This document shows, piece after piece, positions 36,689 through 50,436 of a DNA stretch of 64,000 bases. Below the pieces are notes generated by a model that was not told the origin of the DNA, did no database searches, and saw only the letters and a program-made list of their open reading frames with translations. The DNA comes from Acorus gramineus (lineage: Eukaryota; Streptophyta; Magnoliopsida; Acorales; Acoraceae). Each line of letters opens with the position of its first letter. Within the stretch, counting starts at the first letter, position 1. Location of the stretch: the NCBI GenBank assembly GCA_030737835.1, contig JAUJYN010000045.1, forward strand, positions 1 to 64,000, given 5' to 3'. Position numbers and translations under genes: made by a program.

Positions 36689-38940
36689 GAAATTCATTAA
36701 AACATTCTTTTTTTTGTTTCTTAAGATCTACTTTTATTTATATACTAGTTTATGCACACGTGCATCACACGTGAATTATTTTTAATATTTTATAGTTATT
36801 AATTTGTGTTGATTATTCGATTAAGTATTAAAACCATATCTTTAATAAAAACATAAATGTAGATATTTTAATATTGATAATAGATATTAAATTTGTATAT
36901 TGTATTATATGATAATAATTTAATAAAAAAATTAAATTTATGTGGTTAAAATTTGTATTGCTAAATTTCACATGTAATTTCAAATATAATCTAGAATGAA
37001 ATTTATAATATAATTTCAAACAAAAATAATTTTTCATTTGAAACATATATTAGAAATTATAGTATACATAATGTTTTTGTACAATCGTTTAAATCAATTG
37101 TAATGTATGGATATATATTTTGAATGGTCTAAATCTAAGCAAATTCAAATAATATCAATTATATTTTAAGAGATAAATTTATTTTTCTATAATTTATTTA
37201 TTTGTAATTTATCTTGATTTCTTCATATGAAAATATAAAAATATATTATTTACTTTGAATCTAAATTATTTAATTTATTTTAATTTAATATATGAATGTT
37301 ATCTTATAATATTCTATTTATCCTTAAGTTATTAGTTTAAATTAATACTATGTTTTTTTATGAATTAATTAATATTAAATATGTAGCTAGTCAATTTTGA
37401 GTTACATATTTAATCAAATATCTTATAATATCAGTTTTAATTAAATATCTTAGTGATTCAAATTCATCAGTTTTTGTATATCAAAATAATTGTGAAATTA
37501 CAGTTTGCCTAGTGTTTTTCACTCAATAAAGCACAAAAAGTAATTATTAGAAACAAACTAAAACACTTAACATTTGAATCTAAATATTATTAATATATAT
37601 AAATATATATAATATAAAACAGAAAAAAATATAAAATCATATTCTGAAGACATAAACAATAATAATTATTAAATAAATTAATAAATGTATATTCTTATGT
37701 ACTTCTAACAAGTATGTAGAATATTATGTATAAGTGTTTATAAATATTACAATGAATAAAAACATCAGAAAATCAATACTTAGATATTAAAAATAAAAAA
37801 ATAAATAAAAATAAATAAAAGATCTTGCTCGTTCGATTAGCGTGTAGAAACAAAATTCTTGCATGTATAATTCAATTCTCTCAAAATAAAAAACATTTAT
37901 TAAAGTAATTATTAGAATATCCAAATAAAATATTAAAAAATACTGAAAATGAAACACATTCATCATCCTTACAAACAATTATTAGAATCCAAACAAAAAC
38001 TCCAAATATTTGAATTTAAAGATTATTGAAAAATAATCAAACATAAAAAAAAAACACATATAAAATCATCTTCCAAATACATAAAGACCCAAGAAACTAT
38101 AACTCATAGGGTTATTTGGATTTTCATATGTATTTTTAATAGGTTATATGAATTTTAGGAAAAATCAGGTGGTCATAAGGATTTGAGGCAGTTTACATGG
38201 GGGTTATTTGGATTTTTTCCTTTATTTTTTGTTAGAGGGTTGTTATTTCGGTTCACTAACATGTCATAGTATTTATTAGTTTTATTTTACACACATCGTG
38301 CATGAGTGAACTATTCACAAGAGCAAACTTTTTTTAAAAATTAATCTTAATTTTAATATTAAAAATTAAGTAAATATACATAAATAAAAACAAAGTAGTT
38401 CTCTCGCCCCGAACTCGACGGGATGAACACTGATTTTGAGGTTGGTTGATTAGAAAAATTGGGTTCTGGTTGAGTTGGGTTAGTGTTCGGGGATACCTAA
38501 TCCTAATTACTGAGAAAATTTTTGATTGAACACTGTTATACTTGGTCCATTGTGCAACTTGACGGGTTGAATCCGACCCAACCCATCTCATGGATGGGTT
38601 TCAGTTTGAGTTTTTGTCTATTGAGTTTAATCCGATCATAACCCTAACTCAATTCGGGCCAGATTTGAGATTTGGGTTGGGGTCTCGGTAAGCCTGTCAA
38701 TTATCCGAAAAAATATTCGTATCTGATCTGAATCCGTATCCAAAAATGCAGAAAATATTCTTTTTTCTCTGTTTATCAAAAACTTATTCAATGTTTCAAC
38801 GTGACCTTCATGCCCTCTCTCTCCATCACTCTTTCCCTAGCCGCCAACCCTTTTTCTTCTGTGTGTGTGAATTAATATATCCTCGCATCTTTTTGTCTTT
38901 GTGGGTGTCCTGTAGCCCTAGCCTTCTCTTGCGGATAACA
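36689..38940. other. AT-rich stretch without recognised genes
   Basis: Very AT-rich from 36700 to 38330, with no coding signal. A possible Helitron end lies at its left edge (36745). From 38395 to 38700 it holds GC-richer words such as GGTTGAGTTGGGTTAG and CCGACCCAACCCATC, like the hAT-type debris at 44.4-46.2 kb. Confidence 0.6.
36745..36776 (-). mobile_element. Possible Helitron 3' terminus
   Basis: Read on the minus strand, CACGTGTGATGCACGTG can form a hairpin; eight to ten bases later comes CTAG followed by T, the layout known for Helitron 3' ends (hairpin, then CTRR, insertion before T). The 5' end (TC after A) was not found, so the element body cannot be delimited. Confidence 0.3.
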
Positions 38941-38944
38941 CCTC

Positions 38945-41900
38945 AAAATAAAGGGCCGCTGAAGCTCTGCTTGTACATGACGCCTTGATCAGAAATCAAG
39001 AACCGAGCGGATCGATTCTTAATTTTTCTACCTTCCTCCTTGCCTGGCGAGAGGATGTCGTCTTTTAGATATGACAGGATGGGATCCATCCAAGTCTCTG
39101 TTCGAGGTTCCGAATCTATTGCCATGACGGATTCAAATCGAGTGATGTTTGGTTCTCCCAAAAACTCGACCTGAATCTCATGAGACAGTTCACCTTCTAG
39201 AGCACTGGCCAAATTTGCTAGGGCATCAGCTTGGGTGTTCTGCTCGCGATCGATCGAGTGGATGTTCCAAGCACCGATTTGTGCGAGCAGGGTCGTGCAT
39301 AGCTCTGATAGGCAGCCATGCACTTGTCTTTTGTCTGATACTCTTCAGTACTCTGGCTTACCACGAGATGAGAATCACTGTAGATCACCAATTTACGCAT
39401 GGAGAGATCTACAGTAAATTCCAAACCCACGATCAAGGCCTCATATTCAGCTTCGTTGTTGGAAGCCTTGAAGCCGAGCTTGATCGCATGCTCGAACAGA
39501 AATCTGTCCTCACTTTGTAGGATCATCCCTATTCCTGATTCTCTTCGATTGGACGCCCCATCGATGTGGAGTGTCCAAGAAACTTACCTGAAGTTGGAGA
39601 TGGTGTAGACCTGTTGCTCGGCCGACGTGAGGTCGACAACAATGTCTGCAACCACCTATCCTTTAATTGCATTTTTGGGTTGATAGTGGATATCAAAAGC
39701 TAATAGCTCCACTGCCCATTTCAGCAATCACCTTGCGACATCTGCCTTTCGCAATACGGCCTTGAGCGGCGAGTCGGTGACGACGTGGATTGAATGGGCT
39801 TGAAAATAATGACGTAATTTCAATACAGAAATGAGTAAGGCAAACACAAGTTTCTCGATGTGGGAACACCTGGTTTCTGCCCCATTTAATGCTTTGCTGG
39901 CATAGTAAATTGCACGCTCCCCCCAATCTACGTCCTTCAACAGTGCAAAACTGACTGCATGCTCAGAAGCTGCGACGTAAAGGAGTAGGATATCTCCGGG
40001 AGAAGGGCATACCAGGAGTGGCGGCGTACTGAGGTATTTTTTAATTTCCTCAAACGCCTTCTGAAACTTCGGCGTCCATTCGAACCTCTGAGCATTTCGA
40101 AGCAATAGGAAGAATGATTGGCATCGATCAGTGGCTCTGGAGATGAAACGGTTGAGAGCGGCCAACCTTCCATTTAGCTTATGCACCTCCTTTTTGTTTT
40201 GTGGCGGCTCCATCTCTGTGATCGCCTTGATCTGATCGGGGTTGGCTTCAATTCCTCGCTGGGTCGTCAAGTACCCCAAAAACTTGCCTGAGGTGACTCC
40301 GAAGGAGCACTTCGTTGCGTTAAGTTTGAGGCGGTACCTGCGCAGCATGGCGAAGACTTCCTCCAAATGGGAAAAATGGTTTTTTCTGTGCTCGCTTTTG
40401 ACCATCATGTCGTCAATATAGACCTCCACAGTCTTGCCGATTTGGTGCTAGAAGATCTTAGTGACCAGCCTCTGATAGGTGGCCTCAACATTTTTAACCC
40501 AAACGACATTACTTTGTAGAAATAAATGCCAGTAGGGTTATGAATGCGGTTTTCTCCTGGTCAGGCTTGTACATCGGGATTTGATGGTAGCCTGAATAAG
40601 CATCCATAAAACTCATTAGTTCGTTACCCGATGAAGAGTCCACCAGCTGGTCGATTTTTGGAAGTAGGAAGCTGTCCTTTGGGCTCGCGCTGTTCAAGTT
40701 GGTGAAGTCTACGCACTCCTGTCATTTCTTGTTCTTCTATGGAATCACCATGGTGTTGGCCAGCCAGTCAGGATGTCGCACCTCGTGGATGAACCCGACG
40801 GCCAACAGTCTGTTCACCTCGTCACGTACTGCTTCTGCATGTACTGAGGCCATCATCGTTGCTTCTGTCGGATTGGGTGAATGGTGGGCAAGATGAACAA
40901 TCGGTGATTCGTGACCTCGGGGTTGTTCCTAGCATGTCGCGAGGCCTCCAAGCAAAAACATCCTTATTTTTGACAAGGAGGTCGAGTACCACCCTTTGTT
41001 CCTCGACTAACAATAAACTCTCGACGAGAAAGAATTTCTCGGGGTCAACAGGGTCTATGGGGACTTGTTCAAGGTCTTTTAGAACCCTGTCTTCGGGATC
41101 GGGTCGGCTTTCATCTGCCTTGACTCGGTCCTGAAGTAATTGCTACCTCTTACGATGAATTTCTCCTTCCTCTGACAGTTCTTTGGGCAAGGTTGATTTT
41201 CCCGCCAGCACTGCCATGTAACAACGTCTCGCGGCTACCTGATCCCCTCGAATCTCCATTATCCCCTCGGCTGTGGGGAAATGAAGACGTTGATTATAAG
41301 TGGACATGATTGCCTTCATCGCCGCCAACCACGTGCGCCCAATGATCGCATTGTATGGCGATGGGAGGTCCATGATGGTAAACTCTATCACGGATGTCTT
41401 GTTCCCTGCTCGAACCGGCAACTTGATTCGTTCGGCTGGGATGACTCTCACACCATTGAAGGCGACCAGAGGGTCCTTAGTCGGGATGAGGTCAGCCGCT
41501 TTCAAACCCATCCGAAAGAAGGGTTGCATGAAAAGGATGTCGGCTGAACTTCCTGTGTCGACAAGGATCCTCTTAACGCCAAAGTTAGAGATGTGTAGAG
41601 TAATTACCAGCGCATCAGAATGAGAGGCCTGGATTCCTTCCAGGTCTGCGTCAGTGAAGGTGATGACCCCTTCTTGATCACTCTTTGCTTTCTTCGTGAT
41701 CAGCTTCGGCTCTTGGTCGATTTGCATCATTTCAAAGGAGATTTGCATCTTCTTCGAATTGCGTCGGACACTCTTTGGATTGGCGAAGTGTGGCTCGCCT
41801 CCAAAGATGACGTTGATAGCCCCGGCTGAATTATTGGGGTCAACGTTCATAACATGCTGCTCCTCTACAACTTGGGTCTTCTTGGAGGGCACATATTCCT

Positions 41901-43440
41901 TCAGGCACCCCTTACGGACCTGTTCTTCCAGGAATCCTCAGAGAATGCGGCACTGGTCAGTGGTGTGTCCCACGCTTTTGTGATAGTCGCAGCGGAGAGA
42001 CTGGTCTCACTTTGACTCGTCACTCTTCATTGGTTCAGGTCACCTGAACCATTGTTGCCCCTGAATCTTGGGCAAAATTTGGGACTGTGGGATCTTAAAG
42101 AACGTCTCCCGTCCCTCCCGCACCTCATTCGTTGAGGCGCCCTAATTCTTGTCTTTCTCGCCCCGTCGGTCCTTCTGACGAGTTTCTAACGACCATTTTG
42201 TTAATGATGTAGGAGTGGTGGCCGTCGGCGAGGATCAAGATGCAGCCACCACCTGCTTGAGGAGCTTAGATTCCTCCTCCACTTTTGCGTACTTTTCATC
42301 ACACCCCATTAGATTGCACAAATCGGAAGAAGTGCGTTTGATGAGTGACTCCTTCAGGCCGTTACCGGCTGGTAACCCGTTGCGAAATGACTGCAGCGTC
42401 CTCGTTGCAATCTTCAACTTTGAACTTTAGGATACAGAAACGATCGACATATTGTCGAATCGATTCTCCCTGTTGCATCTGGATCTTCATGAGATCCCCA
42501 AGGTCTTTCTTCCTTCACCTGCTGCAGATGAAGTGTTCGGCAAACATCGTGCCGAGCTCTTCGAAAGTTTGGATCATCACGGGTGGAAGAAGATGGAACC
42601 AGGTGAGTGCGGCCCCTTCCAGGCTGGACGGGAAGAGACGGCACATTAGCTCATCATAAAGCTCGTACAATGCCATGGAGTGACGGAATGCCAAAATATG
42701 GTCGTACGGATCCGTCGTGCCATTGTACAACTTGAATTTGGGCTGAACAAATTTTTGTGGAAGTCGCTCTCTGAGGATGGTTGTGCAAAACAGGGAGGCG
42801 AGCCCCCGTAACGCATGCTCCACCATTCCGTGATCTCGGGCCCGCCACACCTCTGAACGCAGATTGTGGCAAGATTGTACGACAACTCCTTCAGTTTGCT
42901 GAGGATGATCGCCGCGATGCCCATCAGATGCTTTGTGGAAGGCCGATCTTTCTTGATGAGTCAACCTTCGCAACGCCTCTCTTCGGGCGGACCGTTCCAC
43001 GCGCGGAGAACGTCCGCGTCTTTGTTCCTCGTGGTTTCGCCAGCTTGCTTGAGGGGAGCATGATCGTCGGCGGTTTCGTTGCCTACGATTTGAGGAAGCA
43101 GTACTTCCCTTCGAATCGTGCACAATGGCGACTGGTGGATTGAGCTGTGCCGGAGGTGGCGGCAGGACGTCCTCCCGAACAGGTTGCTGAGGATGCAGGT
43201 TAGCATAGAATTGCTGCATCGAAGCTTCAATCATTTGCTGCATGGATCCCTGGAAGGGGGTGAAGAGTCTCTTGTGCAGACTCCACTACCCACCGGAGAT
43301 CTTGGGCCTGGTGGCCAGGGTCCCAAGTGAATCGTCGGTAGCAGCATTTGGTGGGCGGTCGACTTGATCTTGCTGCCTCCCCGAATGAGTGTCACTTGGA
43401 TCAGACATTGTATACACTAAATTTTTGTTTTGATGTCCCA
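38945..43440 (-). pseudogene. Gypsy Gag-Pol remnants
   Basis: Recognisable parts: Gag at about 42430-42780 (KFKLYNGTTDPYDHILAF, EGAALTWFHLLP); protease at about 41560-41590 (ILVDTGSSADILF); reverse transcriptase at about 40170-40700 (EVYIDDMMVKS, KCSFGVTSGKFLGYL); RNase H at about 39240-39950 (FALLISVLKLRHYF, NNEAEYEALIVGLEF); and an integrase-side piece ending near 38945. It is a fossil with several breaks. Confidence 0.85.
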
Positions 43441-43455
43441 CAGACGGCGCCAAAC

Positions 43456-44242
43456 TGAGGAGGATAATTCCCCCTATAGTTAAATTTGTAGAAGTGGGAT
43501 TCAAACTTGGATTGGACTTTTTGTGGAAAAGAAAATTAATTTGGTAGCTTGGATAATACTGTTATTGTCTGTCTTTTTTTACTGTCTCAATGATTGGCTT
43601 TGACTGTCTCAATGACTGGGTCTTAGAGTGCTTATCTCGCGACCTCTTTATAGGCTACCTATGTACCACTTGGGGATCAAGTCACACGTAGTTCCTCACT
43701 TACCGTTGTAACTGCCTTGCCACTAAGTGTTTAGTGGGCTTTTTTTTCCAGGGAAACGTTCCCCATGTTTACGCTCCACATCAGACCCTTCATTACCCAC
43801 GTTTCGTAGGTAGTGGGCCTTAATTGCCAACTTGGCAGTTACAAGCGTTGATGGTCTTCTGACCGTTTCTTCAATCTGCTCGGGGCCACTTGGCCTACTC
43901 GTTTATCCGTTATGTCTTTCGAGTACATCTACGAGATGGAAGATCACCCAACAAGACCTCTTGTCTGGTCGTGTCTTCCCTGCTCGTACGCGAGGAGTAA
44001 GGTTGTCCAACCAAACCCCTAGTCTGGTCGCGCCTTAACTACTTGAGGTGGTATTCTTCTGTGAGATGCTTGGACCGTCCGACTAGACCCTAGATCTATT
44101 CGTGCCAACGCATTTGGGAATGTCATCATGGTTAAGAATCCAGACTCAGATTTACGGGTCCCATGCATGGCCCATATCCGTCTTGCTATGACACGTCAGT
44201 CCTGGCCTGACACGTGTCGTGGTGTAGATTTTTACCTCCACA
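43456..44242 (-). repeat. LTR of the Gypsy element
   Basis: 787 bp. Read on the minus strand it starts TGTGGAGGTAAAAATC and ends ATTATCCTCCTCA, directly before the primer-binding site. The end positions are inferred from TG...CA and the primer site, since no partner LTR is available. Confidence 0.75.
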
Positions 44243-44399
44243 GTATTGATTGTGAACAATTTTTTCAAACTATGTATTTATTTACACACACATCGTGCGT
44301 GTAAATGGTTTGACTTCGAATAACATCTCCCTAGGGCTGCTTTTAGTGGAAGGAGTGTATAGGTACTGCAATCGGTTAGCTGTGTATTTCTTACGAAAT

Positions 44400-45205
44400 G
44401 GTTTCTAGTGTGTTACAGGTCGGGTTTGGGTCAAGTCAGGGTGGACCTAACCCATTTTGACTGTTGGGTCCTTCGAGTTGGATTCATATCGGGTCTCGAG
44501 TCATTCATGTTCAATATTTTATGTCTTTTATCAGGTTCGGGTCGACCCATTGATAGGCCTAGGTTAAACCAGGAGAGGCCAGACTTGGAGAGGTCAAGGG
44601 ACTTCTTAAGGGCTTACAATGACTTCCTTTTTTTTTTTTTACCTTCTTTTTTGGGGAAAGAAAATAAAGGATTTGAGAAAGGGGAGGGAGAAGAAAGTGA
44701 TGAGGGTTTTGATGTAGTGAGAGAGGGCACTACATATTGAAGTGGTGGAGACCATGCTTTCGTTGTTTGGATTTTTTTTCATATATATTTTTACATGATA
44801 GGTTTGAATAAATAGAGTCCAATGTATTACAATTCTTCACTATTTTGATTTTTAGTGTTTTATGAGAGGCATTTAGAATACAATTTGGATTATTTTGCAT
44901 TTACGTGAAGTAAAAGGTTATAAACATATTTTTAAATGCTTAAAATTATAAATAATTATTCAGTATTTAGTTATAATAAATGTTGGGTTGGATTGTATCA
45001 TAAATTAAAAAAATACGTAATATTTGGGTTGGGTTAATTGGGTGCATAGAATCTGGTTGGGATAGACCCAGACCTGACTTGTTTTAATTATCACATCCTT
45101 CTGGTTGGGTCTATATTGGGTCTCTAGTCCTCTGGATCGAGTATTTTGCGCATTTTATCAGGTCATATCTGGGTCAACCCACGACCTGTTAACATGCCTA
45201 ATTGA
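44400..45205. mobile_element. hAT/MITE-like repeat debris
   Basis: Two direct copies of a segment of about 155 bp (44420-44570 and 45050-45205) share AGGTTCGGGTCGACCC-like or TCATATCTGGGTCAACCC words and end in CATGCCTAATTG-like or TAGGCCTAGG sequence. The many CCCAACCC and GGGTTGGG words resemble plant hAT-type MITEs. No target duplication was found. Confidence 0.35.
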
Positions 45206-45295
45206 GTCCCCTCCTTTTGTGGACCATATACTATCACGTGAACAAAAACACTTCCTAAAAGTTGGTTTTTCTTGAATGAATGTATGTACTTTACC

Positions 45296-46208
45296 TAGGG
45301 GTGCAACTTGGACGGGTTAAACCAGACCCAATTTGATTTTTGGGGGAGTTTGGATTGATATTTTTAGCATTCACGTCCAACCTGACCCGAACCTAATTAA
45401 ACCCTAATTTAATTCGAGTTGGGATCAAGTTGGGGGTCGGGTTGCTCAGGTTCAACCTGATCCCGACGCTGACTTTGTTTTTTTGTAAATGGCGAATGCA
45501 TGAGTTAACTCCAGTGTTATGCATTTCTTACCCCCCCCCCCCAAAAAAAAAAAAACTATGGGATTATGCGTTCACAACAGACCTTCATATTTCACCATTC
45601 ATTATGGAAAATTAAATCCAGGCCATCTATTCAAATGACAACCACACCTGTTATTCAAAGCTTGAACAAAGAACTCCATCTCGGTATGCTTTTCGTATGG
45701 TTAGGGTTCCATTGCTTTTATCTATCTATTGGATCCACCACACCTGTTATTCAAGCTGGAACAAAGAACTCCAACTTCGACGTTCATTCCGATTGTGCAT
45801 CTCCATGTTGATTAATTGGAAAAATAGAGAAGGAATTTCAATGGTTATATTTTTCTTTTGATTTTGATTTTTTCTTTTGATTTAAACTTTATATGTTGTG
45901 TTAAAAAGTTGTACAAGTATGATTTTTTATGTTTCTTTTGGTTTCAATTCTTTGCAAAGATGATTTGTGTAGTTTTTATTTTGGATTTAAAACATATGTT
46001 AAGTGTTAAACCCGAGCTCGGGCTCAACCCGAACCCACAAGCTGAGGTCGAGTTTGACCCGAACCCACAAGCTGAGGTCGAGTTCGGATTGAACCATTTG
46101 AGTTTTGAGTTGAGGTCAGGTTGGACTCTTGCATATTGTGGATTGGGTTTGAACAGATCTTCAACTTAACCCAACCTGTCCAAGTTGAACCCCAAACTTA
46201 AACCCCTA
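45296..46208. mobile_element. hAT-like non-autonomous element
   Basis: Left end TAGGGGTGCAACTTGGACGG; the right end in reverse complement is TAGGGGTTTAAG followed by TTCAACTTGGACAGG. These are similar inverted ends starting TAGGGG, as in plant hAT MITEs. Internally, a segment of about 40 bp with CACCTGTTATTCAA and GAACAAAGAACTCCA is repeated (about 45645 and 45739). The expected 8-bp duplication was not seen, and no transposase is present. Confidence 0.4.
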
Positions 46209-46455
46209 AGTTCATTCATCAGGTATTAAATTTCTTTAGAGCTTTCTCGATATTTGAAATTTGAAATTCATTCTATGTATCAGATTTTTCACTTAAATTT
46301 TTGTCAAATATCTCAACAGGCGCATAATAAAGTTCAATCACCTTCAACAAATTGTATCCCATCACATTATGACCCCTTAAACTAGTTGTAAACTGATGGG
46401 TGAGCATGCACAGATCCATATTCCGATTAACACTTGTACCACAAAAAAATATGGT

Positions 46456-46543
46456 GTGGTTGATACATAGTTGATCCACCAATACATAAAACTAGAACTT
46501 GCAACATAAAGTTTATCCACCAATACATAAAACTAGGACTTGC
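46456..46543 (+). repeat. Short direct duplication at the LARD insertion site
   Basis: TATCCACCAATACATAAAAC-type units appear twice (about 46472 and 46510), each followed by ACTTGC. The second copy forms the left target repeat of the LARD element. Confidence 0.75.
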
Positions 46544-47277
46544 TGTTGTGCGTAACAAATAAATATTAGGCTAAACGTAAATTCTTATAATTATCACATC
46601 AAGAATATAAACATCAAATACATATTAAATCATGCATACTCTAAAATATATAGTACAAGCACGAAATAAAAGAGCTAGAGATTAGAAAATGTATCCTTTA
46701 ATGTGGAAGCGAGTGAAGACACTCTGTCCTCGGTGAATAAGGCCCCCTCACGCACAGGGTTGAATGGCTCCTACCACTGAGAGATACGACCACAATAGGT
46801 TTTGTTCTTCCGGGGTGCGAGCTACGGAAGAACCACAATGAACAGACTGCGATCCTTTCAGACGCCCAGATAGATTGATAGATAACGGAAGGAACGAGCA
46901 TAGTTGACCACTCAATAGATTGTGTATACATTGTAAAGAAGAATTAGAATCCTATTTTTACTAAAAAATGGATGTCAACTACACACACTATTTTTATAGA
47001 AAATGCATACACCTTTATTTATATAGAGGTGGTGGAGAAAAGAAACGGCTATGCATTTAAATAAAAAATTGAATGTTAGCACTCTCTAAATTCAAAACGT
47101 TCCAAAACCAATAAATGTTTTATTTTTGTAACTCATGCATTTGTTCCCATTCATATATGCATTATTAGGACATTTATATGTGAATGTAAGTCCTTTAAAA
47201 CGCATGCAATAATATGGCCCATATACACACATTATTGATTATGTATATTTGGTCACATAATTCCAATAATTCCAATA
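46544..47277 (-). repeat. LTR of the LARD element (3' copy on minus strand)
   Basis: 734 bp, next to the purine tract, nearly identical to 50437-51186. Confidence 0.92.
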
Positions 47278-49534
47278 ATCCCCCACTGACCAAAGATACT
47301 TAATCAGTCTAGATATAACACAAAATAGAGATAATTGAGGGAAAAGAATAAATTGATCTGGAATGGAACAAATTTATCTAGAATGGAACAAAGAATTTTT
47401 GGGCGTCTTATACCATGTAATAGGTGAAGGTACCTTCTGGGTTTGAACCTTCACTTAGTGTAAATCATATCCCCCGGAGAAGCCTGAGTAGACTAAGTCT
47501 TTGAACTCGACCCCTTTAGCCCGGTTTCACTGATCACACACACGGTACAGGATATGAGTTCTGTTCTGCGGGGTAGCACATTACGGCCATGTGCTCGTAT
47601 CCTTTCTTGAGTGCTTTAGAGATTTAGCCCAAATCTCAAAGAACGCGGCCCCACGTCCGTGCACTCATATAGGTGAGTTCTCCAGGGTGCCTGCATGGAC
47701 CACACCCTGTCCGAAAAGGACTTGAACCCATTAAGAGCATTAGCTCAACCTACTTCCACTACAGTTAGCATTGTTACCATAGGGATGGGTTAGAGTACTC
47801 ACAAGTTTACCCGTACAGCTTCGTTAACCCCTTGAAAACCATCTTCATGGGATCTCCAATCACAATGGTAGGGAGCCCACTGCAGGTAATTTTTTAATGG
47901 GCTTAACCCATATCCCCTTCGGTCTCGATATTAAGGACGAGTCATCTCGCAAGTCCTTTAGTGAAGTTCTCTGCAACCTCACAAACTTGAGTTATATTCC
48001 TTTAGATATAAGGTGAATTGACTCAAGTTTTATTTATAGTTGTCTAGACATATTCATTTTCTTTTCCCAATATTTTGTAGTCTCTCTCTCAATATTTTTT
48101 TTTTTATAATTAATGAGGTATGTCTCCCCCCACATTTTTAGGGTATATATAAATTACCACTGTAATTTTTTATGATTTATTTTCGTAAATACCCCCACAT
48201 TTAGAGACTACTCAAAATAATTTCCAATATGCATGCAAAATATTCTATACAAATAAATCACAATTTTATTTTTAATTTATGCATGCAAGCAATAAAACTT
48301 GGTCATCATCACATGAGCATACAAAATAATAACTCGCATGTTAATCATAATTTCACTATAAGAGTATGCAATTGACCAAGACATTTATGTGAGCATGATT
48401 ACCATAAAATTGTTAAACACAACCACTAATAATTAAGGTAATCAAAAGTTAGGTTTGTACTCGCGTACCTCGGATGGACCATTTGTCACTGAATATTCTT
48501 CTAGAATACCATAATATAATACACACAATATGAAGGTCACATGAAGAATATATCCAGATAGTTCTTCAGATAATACCTCAAGAAAAGCCAAATAACGTAT
48601 ATAAATTTCCCATAAACTGAAAATTGATTAGCATAATGAGTCTTTCTCAATAGAGCATGAAACCGGTATATGGAGACCACCGAGAAAACCCCTATCTGCA
48701 TTTTGTTAGACATCAAGAGCTCAACTGACATCTTAATCATCTAATGATATAACAACATCATAGAGAATATCCCAGCCACGTATAATATATAAATAATCTC
48801 AAGAAAATCATAATAATGATAATCACAATAATAAAATCCGGGAGAAGAATTCCAATAGTCTCCACGGCCAAATAATTTAGAACTCCATTTATTCAATCTC
48901 ATGTCAGAATATTATTGGAATACCACTAGCCTTCAAATAAATGTAATCATGCCTTACTTGAAATTAATATATCTCAATAGGATATATAAATGTGCCATGC
49001 ATAAATAACAACACTAACACCGTGGAAATATCAAATCCCAAAAGAATAAATATTTTCAAGGAACTATTAGTGATGGCAAGTTATCTCAGAATAAGACGTA
49101 TGTTAAATAATACTCATATAAAACATGCAATATAACATATCACAACACTATGTGTATTGAAGTATTAAGATCATGATCAAATTTATATTCCCATAGCCAC
49201 ATTTATATATCATGAAATCAACCCTTTATAAAAATAGGTTACCTTTCTATTTCAAGAATGTAAGCAATATGAAATCATAAATATGCCAACAAATCTGAAT
49301 GCATATCAGTATATCACATAAATGATGGAATGGAAAAGTGATTTACTACAACATGCCATATGTGAGCCTTTATAAATGGAAACAACAATAAACCATTCGC
49401 AAAGTTTTGTAACTGTTCACGCATGTAACTGTGAATTTTATTTATGCATACGTAATGCATTCATAGTATGATAACCTCTCAGTTAATAAATAATTAACAT
49501 ATATTATTTCCCATCATTACCAACAAAATTATCT

Positions 49535-49538
<4 letters not shown>

Positions 49539-49600
<62 letters not shown>
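49539..49600. repeat. (AT)n microsatellite
   Basis: About 31 uninterrupted AT units inside the LARD element. Confidence 0.95.
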
Positions 49601-49602
<2 letters not shown>

Positions 49603-50436
49603 TGGATTAGAAACACATGCCACCAACCTTATGTAGCAAATTAACATAAGGTAATCGACAAACATTTATGATGAAATGTTGATTTTGATTTTAAGCTATC
49701 AAAATAGTAACATGGAGGGAGAATTTATAAGTCCTCAATACATAATAATAACACAATAAAAGTGATAAATAATTTGTAACTCATGTTTGTAAATGCATGC
49801 AATTATTTCATGCAAATTTAACACATCATATGCATGAAAATAAAACGGATGTATTTTTTTTATTTTATATATGGGACCTCATTAAGCATTGCATGTTGAT
49901 ATACATACTGAATGTTATACATTTCAAAGTCATAATAAAATATTCATTTCATGCATGCAGTGTTACATGTCATTACAAGTTCATGATAAATCACATGTCT
50001 TATATAGACAATTATCAAACTTAACGATGATTCTTTTCAACTTATGGAGGAGCATTAAAACATGAAACAACAGTTATTTAGATGTTTTAAATTTAAATTA
50101 AACATCCATTATCATTATTAACATTGACATGTAAATGTTTCAAACTGTTGAGTTTCAAAATATAACCAGTAAAACAATAAGCAATTACTATGAAAAGTTA
50201 TAATAACCACCACAAAATCCACTTTTCTAAATTACATTCTTCCCTATCCGGATAGAAAAATAAGGATCACATTAGGCCACTAGATTGACTACCCGGTTTG
50301 CAATAATCAAATATTATATGAACATGTTAATCCGACACTCTTCAATTAACATCTAGCTTGAACATGCATGTAAAAAATAAAAAAATATTTTCTCCACATA
50401 TATATACAAGAATTTGTGTACCTTTTTCACCGAGAT

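Larger units (their letters stand above)
38945..44242 (-). mobile_element. Ty3/Gypsy LTR retrotransposon (Tat-like), one LTR, broken
   Basis: Minus-strand order: LTR (44242-43456), primer-binding site TGGCGCCGTCTGTGGGA (about 43433-43452), then Gag, protease, reverse transcriptase, RNase H and the beginning of the integrase region. No second LTR is seen at the left, where similarity to the element stops near 38945 and unrelated sequence begins, so no target duplication can be shown. This primer-site word and the protein motifs recall the non-chromovirus Tat group. The element is incomplete and has several breaks. Confidence 0.85.

Noticed and set aside
42215-43330. Several plus-strand frames of 65-120 codons
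   Set aside because: Shadows of the minus-strand Gypsy gag region; no motifs of their own.
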